A stretch of DNA of 59,770 nt from Myxococcaceae bacterium. Lineage in GTDB: Bacteria; Myxococcota_A; Polyangia; Polyangiales; Ga0077539. The DNA lies in the NCBI GenBank assembly GCA_004297725.1, contig SCUS01000130.1, positions 1-59,770 on the forward strand, in the 5' to 3' direction. The position numbers and the translations under genes were made by a program. Below are positions 16,565 through 24,556 of this stretch, piece after piece; the stretch's first letter is position 1, and every line of letters starts with the position of its first letter. The notes beneath the pieces were generated by a model. That model had not been told where the DNA came from and made no database searches. It worked only from the letters and a program-made list of their open reading frames with translations.

Positions 16565-16604
16565 CTTCCGTCAAGAAGTTCTTCCTTCTTGACGTCTTGC
16601 CGTC
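16565..16604 (-). promoter_or_regulatory. Distal octamer array
   Basis: Read on the minus strand, five contiguous octamers: GACGGCAA, GACGTCAA, GAAGGAAG, AACTTCTT, GACGGAAG. The first three closely match the array at the end of parA (GACGGCAA, GAAGTAAG). It lies in a gap between pseudogenes, 8 kb from parA, with no intact gene to regulate, which favours a centromere role over an operator role. Confidence 0.6.
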
Positions 16605-16689
16605 CCAATCAGCCAGCCTTCGGATGGTGCTGAGCGCAGACTTGAGGCGCCGAAGGCCGGACGTTACAGAAGCCCGGTCGCGGCGTTAT

Positions 16690-17214
16690 CACGCCAAGCG
16701 TCAGCGGTGCGGACGTAGCGGTCCACCACATCCTGCGCCACGACGGCCTCGCCTGGCGGCGCGTGGCGGCCCCCTCGCGCGGCGGCGCCGGCCGGCTCTT
16801 CACCGTGTCGTGCTCGGCCCTGCGCGACGAGTGCTACGCCGTCGGCGCGGGCGGAGGGTTCGTCCTCCGCGGCGGCGCAGCGCCCTGGGGCGCCGTGGCC
16901 GGGCTCGACGACCCGCCGGGGCTCAACGGTGTCTGGGTGCAGGACGACGAGCACGTCTTCGTGGTGGGCGTCGGCGGGTACACGGCGATGCTCGGCGGCG
17001 CGCCCCTACGTGTCGCCGCGGCGGCCCAGGGCGTCGGCGCTGCATGGTGTCGGGGCTTCACGGGCGTGGCGCTCGTGGTCGGCGGCGAGCTCGACGAGCG
17101 CAGCGCAGAGTCATCCTGGTGCGCGGGGACGACTCGGCCCGCTTCACCTTCGACGGGGCGACCTACGTCCCGAGCGGCGACCTGCGCCCGAGCGGCGGTG
17201 GGGGCGGGCAGTGA
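16690..17214 (+). pseudogene. Broken repeat-type secreted protein
   Basis: No start is evident at the 5' end. The frame reads VAVHHILRHDGLAWRRVAAP, CYAVGAGGGFVLRGGAAPWG, LNGVWVQDDEHVFVVGVGGY and similar units typical of myxobacterial beta-propeller/YCF48-like proteins ('what happened, what value' repeats). Near 17110 a frameshift moves the coding sense to another frame ending VILVRGDDSARFTFDGATYV before the stop at 17214. Truncated at the N-terminus and frameshifted. Confidence 0.55.
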
Positions 17215-17218
17215 GGCC

Positions 17219-18270
17219 TCAGCGCAGGCTCAGCCCCACCCGCAGCAGCGCCAACCACGACGCCGTGACGCCCGGCTCCTCGAGCGGCGCCTGGCCGTAG
17301 CGGTAGGCGTAGGCCGCGAGCGCGACGGTGACCCAGCGCGGCGCCCACCACCGCACGGCGAGGGCGCCCGCGTGCGTGCCGGCGGGGGTGACGTCGGCCG
17401 CGGCGGCGTGCGAGTAGACCCGCTCGTAGCGCCCCGCGACCTCGACCGCCCCCCACCGGCGGCCGCCCTCGCCGGGCCACGCGGCGGGCGTGCGGTGCGC
17501 GCCCACGACCATCCACGCCAGCTCGGCGGACACGCCGCCGGACTCCACCGCGGCGAGCGCCACGCGGGGCGTCGCGGGATTGCCGTCGTCGTCGCGCTCG
17601 CGGGACTCCCGCGCGAACGCGGCCTCCACCAGGAGCTGCACGGGCCCCGCGTGCGCGAGCAGGTGGGCCTCGGCGAGCCAGCGGGTGCCGGACACCACCG
17701 GGGCGCGGTCGAAGGCGAAGCCCGCCGCGGGGGTGAGCGCGACGCCGGCGCGGTCGAAGACGGTCCCGAGCGAGCCGCCGACGCCGAGGCGCAGGCCGTA
17801 GCGGTCGGCGCGGTGGTCGCCCTCGCGGGTGCGCCCGAGGTCGAGGTCGAGGCGCGCCTCCGCGGTGGGCAGGGCGGTGTCGTTGCCGTAGAGGGTGCCG
17901 TTGCCGACGCGCGCGTCGGCCTCGAGCGGCAGCGAGGCGGGGCGGTACGCGACCTCGACGCCGAGGGTGCGCCCGGGCAGAAGGCGCGCACGAGGGTGGA
18001 GTATTCGGGGACGGGCAGCCGCTCGACGAACTCGACGCGCCCGCTCTGGAAGAGCACCGAGCGCGAGAGGCCCGCGGTGAGTTCCCACGCGGGGGCAGGG
18101 CGCCACGCGACCCACACGTCGATCAGCGACGGGACCTCGCGACGGACCCACTCCCCCCACACGAGCGCGCGCAGCCTCGGCGTGAGTTCCGCGCGCATCC
18201 CCAGCCGCGCGCGGGCGAGGGCGAAGCCCTTCGCGCTGAGGGCCGCGGCGAGCGCGACGCGCCGTTGACA
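17219..18270 (-). pseudogene. Frameshifted outer-membrane porin (OprO/P-like)
   Basis: Two minus-strand frames together form one beta-barrel protein. The 5' part (to about 17985) reads ALSAKGFALARARLGMRAEL, VWVAWRPAPAWELTAGLSRS and FVERLPVPEYSTLVRAF; the 3' part reads TLGVEVAYRPASLPLEADAR through alternating beta strands to VTASWLALLRVGLSLR, which ends in the aromatic/hydrophobic C-terminal pattern of outer-membrane barrels. The signal peptide is missing. Resembles phosphate-selective porins O and P. Nonfunctional as it stands unless the indel is a sequencing error. Confidence 0.6.
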
Positions 18271-18361
18271 CGTCGCAGCGGCGGGGGTGATCTCCGTGCG
18301 GTGGGGGTTGATTCCTGGCGTGTCGAGTCGTGCATCGTGGTGACCGTACGCGGCGAGCCGG

Positions 18362-18905
18362 GCCCTTCCGCACGCGGTGCGTTGCGCGTGCGGCTCACCT
18401 GTACGTGCGCCCGGGGGGACGACCGCGATCGACGAGGCGTGGGACCTCGATGGGCTCCCGGGCGCGGCCGATCCGGGCGCGGTCGTCGGGCGCCGTGTCG
18501 CCCGATTGGTCGGTCAGATGCGGCAGCTCGGGTGCCGCTGTCCGCTGGACTTCTCGGGCCTGACCGTGGTGCGGGACGCCCTCTCGCGGGCGGGACGGTA
18601 GGTCGGGCCGACGGGGCCGGGCGAGGGGCCCGTAGCGCGGCGTCGGCGCCGAGGGCGGTGCTACCGTCCCATCCCCTTGCACGGCCTCCTCCTGAACCAG
18701 TTCCGCCAGTTCGTCGTCGAGGCCGCCGGCCGCGAGGCGTGGCTCGAGCTCACGCTCGCCGCGGGCACCGGCACCGACGCGTACCAGATCAGCGGCACCT
18801 ACCCCGACGCGGATCTCGCCGCCCTGACGGCTGCGGCCGCGCGCCGCCAGGGGCAGCCCCAGGCGGCCCTCCTGGAGGAGTTCGGCCGCTTCCTCGTGCC
18901 GACCC
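18362..18905 (+). repeat. Duplicated ~550-bp block, copy B
   Basis: Diverged copy of 13953-14509 (see there). It ends abruptly inside the HNOB coding sequence at VPT, where sequence related to the cytochrome-like gene at 51.4 kb takes over, which marks a recombination junction near 18905. Confidence 0.8.
18377..18601 (+). CDS. Second copy of the small duplicated protein
   Basis: Encodes 74 aa from GTG 18377. Residues from TAIDEAWDLDGLPGAADPGA onward match the 13980 gene; the N-terminus differs because of an indel (CTGTACGTGCGCCC versus CTGTACGCCC), so the two copies must start differently. Whether it is expressed is unknown. Confidence 0.35.
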   Translation: MRCACGSPVRAPGGTTAIDEAWDLDGLPGAADPGAVVGRRVARLVGQMRQLGCRCPLDFSGLTVVRDALSRAGR

Positions 18906-18910
18906 GTCTC
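18677..18910 (+). pseudogene. Truncated HNOB gene copy
   Basis: Starts TTG as in the intact copy (MHGLLLNQFRQFVVEAAGRE) and is collinear to LLEEFGRFLVPT, then ends. The candidate heme ligand and the Y-x-S-x-R region are missing, so it cannot bind heme. Confidence 0.8.
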
Positions 18911-18939
18911 CGCCTCCCGCTTCCCGCCGACCCACCCGC

Positions 18940-19218
18940 GTGGTGGCGCTCGTCGCGGCCGGGGCGCTGGGCCTCGCGTGCCCGGCCCCACCAGCGCGGT
19001 CCGACGCGCGGCCCCGGGACGCAGGCCACCCGCCCCCGCGGGTTGCGGCCGCGCCGTCGTTCCGGCGGGAGATCGCGCCCGGCTCGGCCGCCACTGCGCG
19101 GCGGCGGAGGGCTGCCACGGCATCCGCCCGACCGACTCCGTCGAACTCGACCTGCGGCCGGCGGCGGCGTGGCAGGCGTTCGTCGGCCGCGCGTCGGGCG
19201 TCCGCGACCCGCGTCTCG
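18940..19218 (+). pseudogene. Relic of cytochrome-like protein (paralogue of 51382-51930)
   Basis: From GTG 18940 the frame reads VVALVAAGALGLACPAPPA and PSFRREIAPG; a single missing T near 19081 relative to the intact paralogue then shifts the frame to HCAAAEGCHGIRPTDSVELD, LRPAAAWQAFVGRASG. It stops matching after VRDPR. The paralogue continues for about 75 more residues, so this copy is both frameshifted and 3'-truncated. Confidence 0.75.
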
Positions 19219-19232
19219 GGGCTCCGCGGAAG

Positions 19233-20153
19233 TCACATCAGGTCGCGTCGTGTCGGGCACTCCCCGTCGCCCTGGAAGTCGCCGAGCGTGTGCGCCTGCG
19301 CGTCGAGATAGTCGTACGCGGTGTTCACCGGGACGAGCGCGCCCGAAAGGTTGTAGGTCGGCGACGGAAACACATCCGATGCCCGCACCCTCCGCAGCTC
19401 GTCGAACGTGGTCTCGCCGTCGCGGTCCAGGTCCGCGTCGACGATCCACTGCGCGCGTCGCTCGGTGACCTCCGCCCCCTGCGTGATGTTGGTGAAGAAC
19501 CAGTGGTCCCCGTGAATCGTGGGCTTGATCTGCACCGTGCCGCCAGAGATGACGGCAAAGCCCGCGGCGCCCGCCTCCGGCGCGCAGTCATCGAAGGACG
19601 TCCCCGCTGACAAGCCCCAGCGGACGGTGAGCGAGGTGCGCGGGGCGCAGTCCGTGGGCATCGTGGGGCGGCACGAGCGCCCCGCCGGGTGGGTCAGGGT
19701 CGCCTCGATGTAGATCGAGTATCTCCCCCGCACCATCCGGTCGTAGTCCTCCTGCGAGGTGCCCTGTGCGCGGGTCGCCGACGCACTGGCATTCGGCATG
19801 TCGAAGCCGAAGCGATCCCAGCGCCCCGCGGCAGCGCTCGGGAACTCCGCCGCGACGAGGCCGCCGGCGGGCACGTTGCGGAGGTCCACGACGTAGACGC
19901 GCGGCTCCGTGAGGCGCTCGCTCGACGTCGATCGCGCCGCCCGGAAGTTGCCGATCGTCACCAGAAACTTCGTGTACTGCGCCGTCCATCCGTCGCGCAG
20001 ATTCTCCACGCCCGTCCCGGGCGTGAGCCCATTCGTGACGGAGTCCTCGGGTTCGACGAAGACCTGCACTCGGCCGTCGCCCGAGGCGGAGTCCGTCCCG
20101 CAGCCCGCGGCAGCGGCGAGCATCAGGACAGGAGACAAGACGAAATACTTCAT
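19233..20153 (-). CDS. Lipoprotein with EF-hand-like loop, TonB-receptor operon
   Basis: Encodes 306 aa from ATG 20153 (AAGGA 9 nt upstream; an in-frame ATG lies at 20171). Signal peptide ends in lipobox AAAGC (Cys at residue 18). Near the C-terminus DADLDRDGETTFDEL matches the D-x-D-x-D-G-x5-E EF-hand calcium loop. The middle is beta-rich (WTAQYTKFLVTIGNF). It is the last gene of a three-gene operon with a TonB receptor, 14 bp behind the previous lipoprotein, so it probably binds the substrate or supports the receptor at the cell surface (inference). Confidence 0.75.
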   Translation of the reverse strand: MKYFVLSPVLMLAAAAGCGTDSASGDGRVQVFVEPEDSVTNGLTPGTGVENLRDGWTAQYTKFLVTIGNFRAARSTSSERLTEPRVYVVDLRNVPAGGLVAAEFPSAAAGRWDRFGFDMPNASASATRAQGTSQEDYDRMVRGRYSIYIEATLTHPAGRSCRPTMPTDCAPRTSLTVRWGLSAGTSFDDCAPEAGAAGFAVISGGTVQIKPTIHGDHWFFTNITQGAEVTERRAQWIVDADLDRDGETTFDELRRVRASDVFPSPTYNLSGALVPVNTAYDYLDAQAHTLGDFQGDGECPTRRDLM

Positions 20154-20167
20154 CGAGGACGATCCTT

Positions 20168-20875
20168 TCATTGGGAGACCCACTCGAAGCGGAGTGGCGC
20201 GCCGGCCGTCATCGCCACGACGACGGCGTTGTGGATGCGAGACGACGGCGGGATCACGACCGGGTCGCCGCCCTCCGATTCCACCTCGGAGAGGTCCACC
20301 GCCGTCCACCACGAGGCCGCGTCGGCTCGCACGACGAGGCGCACGTTCGACCCCGTGATGTCTGCGCTGACGCGGGCGCCCTGCACCACCTGGGCGCCCT
20401 GGAGCATCGGGATCGCGCGCACGTCGCAGACGAAGCGCAGCGTACGGCTCCCGCGGGTGGCGCGGCCTTCGAAGTGCGCCGAGCGCCCCGCCGAGGCGGC
20501 GGCCGGCGTGGCGGTCCGCTGCGTGGTGAACCAGGTGATCCCGAGGTCGTACGAGCTGGACCGGATCGACCCCGGCGCGCCGGTGACGAAGCCGAGCGGC
20601 TGCGCGGACGGGCGCAGGGCGTCGAACTCGGCGACGTCCGCGAACTCCTGGACGGCCGCCGGGCACAGGCTCGACGACGCTGCGGCGGTCGCGCAGAAGT
20701 AGATCGGCCCGAGCGACACGCGCGCCACGTCGAGTGTGACCGTCCAGTCGCCCGCGGCGAAGGGCGCGCTTGCGGCGCCCTCGGCGACGATCGGGTAGCG
20801 GACCTCGGAGGGACCCGTGGACCCGCAGCCGAGCCCCAGCATCGAGAGGAGGATGGCGCGCGTCGTGGTCTTCAT
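20168..20875 (-). CDS. Lipoprotein of TonB-receptor operon
   Basis: Encodes 235 aa from ATG 20875 (AAGGA upstream). Lipoprotein signal MKTTTRAILLSMLGLGCG (lipobox LGLGC). The rest is beta-rich with VTLDVARVSLGPIYFCATAA near the N-terminus and LRFVCDVRAIPML later, a layout seen in lipoproteins encoded next to TonB receptors of myxobacteria. It starts 11 bp after the receptor stop. Probably an accessory substrate-handling protein; substrate not determinable. Confidence 0.7.
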   Translation of the reverse strand: MKTTTRAILLSMLGLGCGSTGPSEVRYPIVAEGAASAPFAAGDWTVTLDVARVSLGPIYFCATAAASSSLCPAAVQEFADVAEFDALRPSAQPLGFVTGAPGSIRSSSYDLGITWFTTQRTATPAAASAGRSAHFEGRATRGSRTLRFVCDVRAIPMLQGAQVVQGARVSADITGSNVRLVVRADAASWWTAVDLSEVESEGGDPVVIPPSSRIHNAVVVAMTAGAPLRFEWVSQ

Positions 20876-20886
20876 GACGTCGTCCT

Positions 20887-23553
20887 TCACAGGTGGAGGG
20901 TGAGCGTGCCGAGCGCGGTGAGCGGCGGCCCCGCCGAGAGGTGTCGTGCGGGAACGCGCGACGGGACCGTGCGCGTCTGCCAGTCCGAGGCGAACGAGTA
21001 CTCGGTGGCGGCGTACCTCGCGTCGAGCAGGTTGAAGCACTCGACGCCGGCCTCCACGGCGCGCCAGCGGACCGAGGCGCTCACGTCGAGCAGCGCCACG
21101 GGGTCCGCGAACTGGCCGAACGGAAGCGGCCGCGGGGAGAGGAAGGTGAAGCCCGCCCCGGCACGCCCGACGAGCGCGTGGCCGCGGATGCGGACGAGGT
21201 CGCGCTCCACCCGCGCGTCGGCGCGGGCGACGACGGGCGGGACGTAGGGGAGGAGCTGCCCCGGAGTGTAGGGCGGCGACGGGTTGGCGGCGGTGGCGGG
21301 CGGTGGCGCCTCGAGGGTCGCGTACACCCAGGTGACCGAGAGCGACGCGAGCGCCCACGGCCACGGGCGCGCGATCAGGTGGCCCACGAGGCCCACGCGG
21401 CGGGTCGGGCCGATCGGCTCCAGTCGCCCCTCCTGGGGGTCGAACGCGAGGTCGGTCGAGAGGTACGTCGCGTACGCGGCGCCCCGGAACGAGAGCCGTT
21501 CGCGGCCGTCGGTGGTGCGCGCGTGGAAGCCGGCTTCGACGGAGCGCACGCGGGCGAACGGTGCGCCCTCGCCCTCCTCGAGCTGCCGCGCCTGGGGCGA
21601 GCGGTACCCCTCGCCGTAGGACGCGAAGAGCTTCAACCAGCCGAAGGGGCTCACCTCGACCGTCGCGCGCGGTCCGAGCGCCAGGCCGAGCGCCGTGCGA
21701 CGGAACCCCACGATGTGCGACTCGCGCTGGAAGGCCGGGGTGAAGTTTCCGAGGCGATCGTCGATGTCGTAGTGCAGCACGTCGGCGCGCACGCCCCCGC
21801 GCACCCGCACGGCGCGGGTGATGCGCAGATCGGCGTCCAGGTAGAGGCCGATGTCGGAGGCCCGGAGGGTGGCATCGACGCGCCGATCCCAGGTCTCGTT
21901 CTGCGGGGCCTGGAGGAGGTTCTGCGCCTGCTCGATGAGGTCGTAGCGGACACCGACGCCGCCCTCGAACGCGGCGCTCCACCAGGGCGTCAGCTCGTAG
22001 CGCGGCGTGCGGTGCGAGGCGAGGGCGCCGAACCCGGTGTCCCCGTTCGCCTGCTCGATGAGGTCGCCGCGCCCGACCCAGTCCGGCCGCACGCGCGAGC
22101 GTTGCGTGTAGCCCGTGAAGTTCACCCTGCTGCGGAAGTCAGTCCGGGCGAACCACGCAGCGAAGGTGGTGAGCGCGCCCCGGTCGCTACGGCGTTCGAG
22201 CGCCACCGACGCCTGGGCGCGCGTGGAGAGCGCGGACTGCGCGCTGGCGGAGGGGTCTGGATACGCGCCATAGAAGTCCACCCGCCCCTGCTCGACGTCG
22301 CCGCGGCGCAGGACACCCGCGAGCCCGGCACGGGCGCCGTAGCCGGCGAAGTGCGCGGTCGCGCGGAACCCCGCGGGCCCCCGAAAGACGTACTGCGCGA
22401 TCGCGCCGCCGCTCTGCGATCCCCGGTTCCGCCCGAAACCCTCGCTCGCGCGGTAGGTGAACGCGGCGAAGGTCTCCGTCGCCTCGCCGCGTGGGGCCCA
22501 CATCGCGAGGGCGCGCACGGTGCCGAAGGAGCCGTATCCCGCCCGCAGGAGCACGCCCCGTCGGGCTACCCCGAGGTCGAAATGGACGCTCCCCGCGACG
22601 GCAAAGTCACCCTGCCGGGGGTCGTAGATACCTTCGGTGACGCGCAGCGAACGCACGGTCTCCGGGATGATGAAATTCAGGTCGGCGTAGCCCTGGCCGT
22701 GGAGGTGAGAGGGCAGGTTGATCGGGACCACGCCGAGGCTGAACTGGATGTCCTGCCCGTGCTCCGCGTCGAAGCCGCGAAGGAAGACCTGGTGCGCGAC
22801 CGCGTCGCCCTCCGGGCGGCTCACGTACACGCCCGGCGCGGACGCGAGGAGATCGCCGGCGCTCTGGTGCGGCGCGGCGGTCATCAGGTCGTGATCGATC
22901 ACGAAGTCGCTGGCGGCGCGCGGCGGCTCGACGGCGTGCGCGACGACGGTCGCCTCCCCGACCGGGACGGGGCCGCCGGCGTCGGGCGGAGCGTCGGAGG
23001 GCGTCGCGCCCGCGTCTCCCGCCCCTGCGGGCGCGCCGGGCGCGCTCGCCGTCGCCGCGTCCGTGGCAGGTCCCTCGCCGAGTTCGACGACCGGCGGCGC
23101 GATCGTGAGGTGGAAGCGAAGGCGAACCGCAACGGGCTCCCCGGCTCGCTGGGCGGGGTGGAAGCGCATTCGCAGTATGGCCTCGCGGGCCGAGCGCTCG
23201 AACGAGACGGGCGCTCCCGCAGGGACGAGGCCCAGCGTCTCGGCCGCGATGACGTCCCCGGTCGGGCTGACGGTGAGCATCAGCAGGACGCGCACGGGGT
23301 GACCGTCGCCGTCTTGGGGGTACGTGGGGTGCGCAGTCTCACGCATCACGGGCGGCACCAACTCCGGGGGCACGCCCGCGTCAGGGCCCCCGTCCGACAC
23401 CGGAGTCGGCGCCCCGTCTACGGGCCCGGCATCCGCGGGGGGCCGCGGGAGCGGCTGCGCCCACGCGAACCGAAACGCAGCCGGGACCGCTCCGCCGATT
23501 GCGAGGGCGGCGGGGAGACACAAGGCCAATCTCAGCGGGAACCACCGTGCCAT
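20887..23553 (-). CDS. TonB-dependent receptor with N-terminal TonB C-terminal-like domain
   Basis: Encodes 888 aa from ATG 23553 (MARWFPLRLALCLP signal; ATG 23589 would add 12 residues). After a Pro/Asp linker, residues about 65-150 match the TonB C-terminal domain (AHPTYPQDGDGHPVRVLLML, ILRMRFHPAQRAGEPVAVRL). The plug domain follows (SAGDLLASAPGVYVSRPEGD, VFLRGFDAEHGQDIQFSLG), then a long beta-barrel ending ALGTLTLHL. Outer-membrane active transporter. The fused TonB-like part is known from myxobacterial receptors. Metal or siderophore uptake is suggested by the neighbouring ZIP and Feo genes, but is unproven. Confidence 0.88.
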   Translation of the reverse strand: MARWFPLRLALCLPAALAIGGAVPAAFRFAWAQPLPRPPADAGPVDGAPTPVSDGGPDAGVPPELVPPVMRETAHPTYPQDGDGHPVRVLLMLTVSPTGDVIAAETLGLVPAGAPVSFERSAREAILRMRFHPAQRAGEPVAVRLRFHLTIAPPVVELGEGPATDAATASAPGAPAGAGDAGATPSDAPPDAGGPVPVGEATVVAHAVEPPRAASDFVIDHDLMTAAPHQSAGDLLASAPGVYVSRPEGDAVAHQVFLRGFDAEHGQDIQFSLGVVPINLPSHLHGQGYADLNFIIPETVRSLRVTEGIYDPRQGDFAVAGSVHFDLGVARRGVLLRAGYGSFGTVRALAMWAPRGEATETFAAFTYRASEGFGRNRGSQSGGAIAQYVFRGPAGFRATAHFAGYGARAGLAGVLRRGDVEQGRVDFYGAYPDPSASAQSALSTRAQASVALERRSDRGALTTFAAWFARTDFRSRVNFTGYTQRSRVRPDWVGRGDLIEQANGDTGFGALASHRTPRYELTPWWSAAFEGGVGVRYDLIEQAQNLLQAPQNETWDRRVDATLRASDIGLYLDADLRITRAVRVRGGVRADVLHYDIDDRLGNFTPAFQRESHIVGFRRTALGLALGPRATVEVSPFGWLKLFASYGEGYRSPQARQLEEGEGAPFARVRSVEAGFHARTTDGRERLSFRGAAYATYLSTDLAFDPQEGRLEPIGPTRRVGLVGHLIARPWPWALASLSVTWVYATLEAPPPATAANPSPPYTPGQLLPYVPPVVARADARVERDLVRIRGHALVGRAGAGFTFLSPRPLPFGQFADPVALLDVSASVRWRAVEAGVECFNLLDARYAATEYSFASDWQTRTVPSRVPARHLSAGPPLTALGTLTLHL

Positions 23554-23582
23554 TGGGGACTCGACCCGGGCACCTACCAGGA

Positions 23583-23607
23583 GTTGCAACTAAGATGCAA
23601 GTGCATC
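23583..23607. promoter_or_regulatory. Palindromic operator candidates upstream of the TonB operon
   Basis: GTTGCAAC (23583-23590) is a perfect 8-bp palindrome and GATGCAAGTGCATC (23594-23607) a 14-bp palindrome with a 2-nt centre, 30-54 bp before the receptor start. Such paired sites in an intergenic region suggest a dimeric repressor, perhaps metal-responsive; the regulator is not identifiable. Confidence 0.45.
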
Positions 23608-23858
23608 GTGATTGATATCCGAGCGCCGGTCTGGCTTCCACCGGGCCGCACGTCGAGCCGCGCTCTGCGGGTGGGGCACCTCCCTCGTTCACGCGGCACG
23701 AGCCTTGGTCCTGCGACGTGGCGACCGGATTGTGGACGGCCATCGAGATCCGCTGTTTTTCGACCACCTCGGGCGGCACGGAGTGGTCGCCGAGGTTGTT
23801 GGCAGGCGTCGAGAAGCGCGGCCATTCGGCGAAGACCGCTGGGCTCGCCTGAGAGGGT

Positions 23859-23948
23859 GCCCGCCTTGAGCGCGGCGAGACCCACCGCGCCGTGCTCGGT
23901 CATCTCTTCCATCAGCGTCCTCACCTGGTTGTCGGTCGCAGGTCTCAC
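23859..23948 (-). pseudogene. IS21-type transposase 5' remnant
   Basis: From GTG 23948 the frame reads VRPATDNQVRTLMEEMTEHG then AVGLAALKAG, which matches the N-terminal helix-turn-helix of IS21-family IstA transposases. The match stops after about 30 residues. Only the 5' tip of the gene remains. Confidence 0.55.
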
Positions 23949-23991
23949 GCGCCGGCTGTCGCCCCATGCGTCCGGGAGGTGAGGTTGTCGC

Positions 23992-24546
23992 TCAGCATCC
24001 CGGCCGCTCGCCGCACGCCGGGCCCGACCGCCGTGAGCGGAGGCCGACGTGATCCCCCCGGAGCGGGAGGCCGAGGTGCTGCGGCTGCACCACGCCGAGC
24101 ACTGGAGGATCGGCACCATCGCCGCGCAGCTGGGGCTGCACCACACCGCCGTGCGCCGCGCCCTCGCCCAGCAGGGCGAGGGCGCGGCGCGCCACAGCGA
24201 TCACCTGCGAGGCGGAGAGGTGGTGCTCGCCGGTCCCGAGCGCGCCGAACGTCTGCTCGCGCGGGCTAGGTGACCTGCGGGTTCGGGTACGCCCCGAGCG
24301 TGCGCGCGGCCCCCGCCCGGCGTCGATCGCCCCCCGGACCGCGTCGGCGAACAGCGCCCGGGCGAGCGCCCGCCGCACGGCCTCGTCCGCGGTGAGCGTG
24401 ACGGCCGCTGCGGGCTCCGGCCCCGCGGGCGTCTCGACCCGCGCGCGCACGGTGGTTGGCAGGAGCAGCGGGGCCCCGGCCACAAGGAACCGGCCGACGG
24501 CCGGTTTTTCGGAGGCGGCGAGCGGCTCGGCGCTTTCTCGGCGCAT
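23992..24546 (-). CDS. Hypothetical protein behind blaR1-like gene, 3' end disturbed
   Basis: From ATG 24546 about 100 residues look coding (AVGRFLVAGAPLLLPTTVRA, LTADEAVRRALARALFADAV). The rest of the frame passes through the IS21 remnant on the other strand, so the original C-terminus is probably lost. It starts 10 bp after the M56 peptidase gene, hence likely co-transcribed. No family recognised. Confidence 0.35.
   Translation of the reverse strand: MRRESAEPLAASEKPAVGRFLVAGAPLLLPTTVRARVETPAGPEPAAAVTLTADEAVRRALARALFADAVRGAIDAGRGPRARSGRTRTRRSPSPREQTFGALGTGEHHLSASQVIAVARRALALLGEGAAHGGVVQPQLRGDGADPPVLGVVQPQHLGLPLRGDHVGLRSRRSGPACGERPGC
24049..24174 (+). pseudogene. Second IS21-type transposase 5' remnant, opposite strand
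   Basis: From GTG 24049 the frame reads MIPPEREAEVLRLHHAEHWR, IGTIAAQLGLHHTAVRRALA QQG, again the IstA N-terminal HTH but of a different subfamily from the minus-strand remnant. Coding similarity ends at about 24174. The two remnants lie head to head, 100 bp apart. Confidence 0.6.
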
Positions 24547-24556
24547 GGTCCCCGCG

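Noticed and set aside
20893..23982. 1029-aa plus-strand open frame opposite the TonB receptor
   Set aside because: Low-complexity Arg/Gly/Ala composition without motifs; the minus strand encodes a clear receptor.
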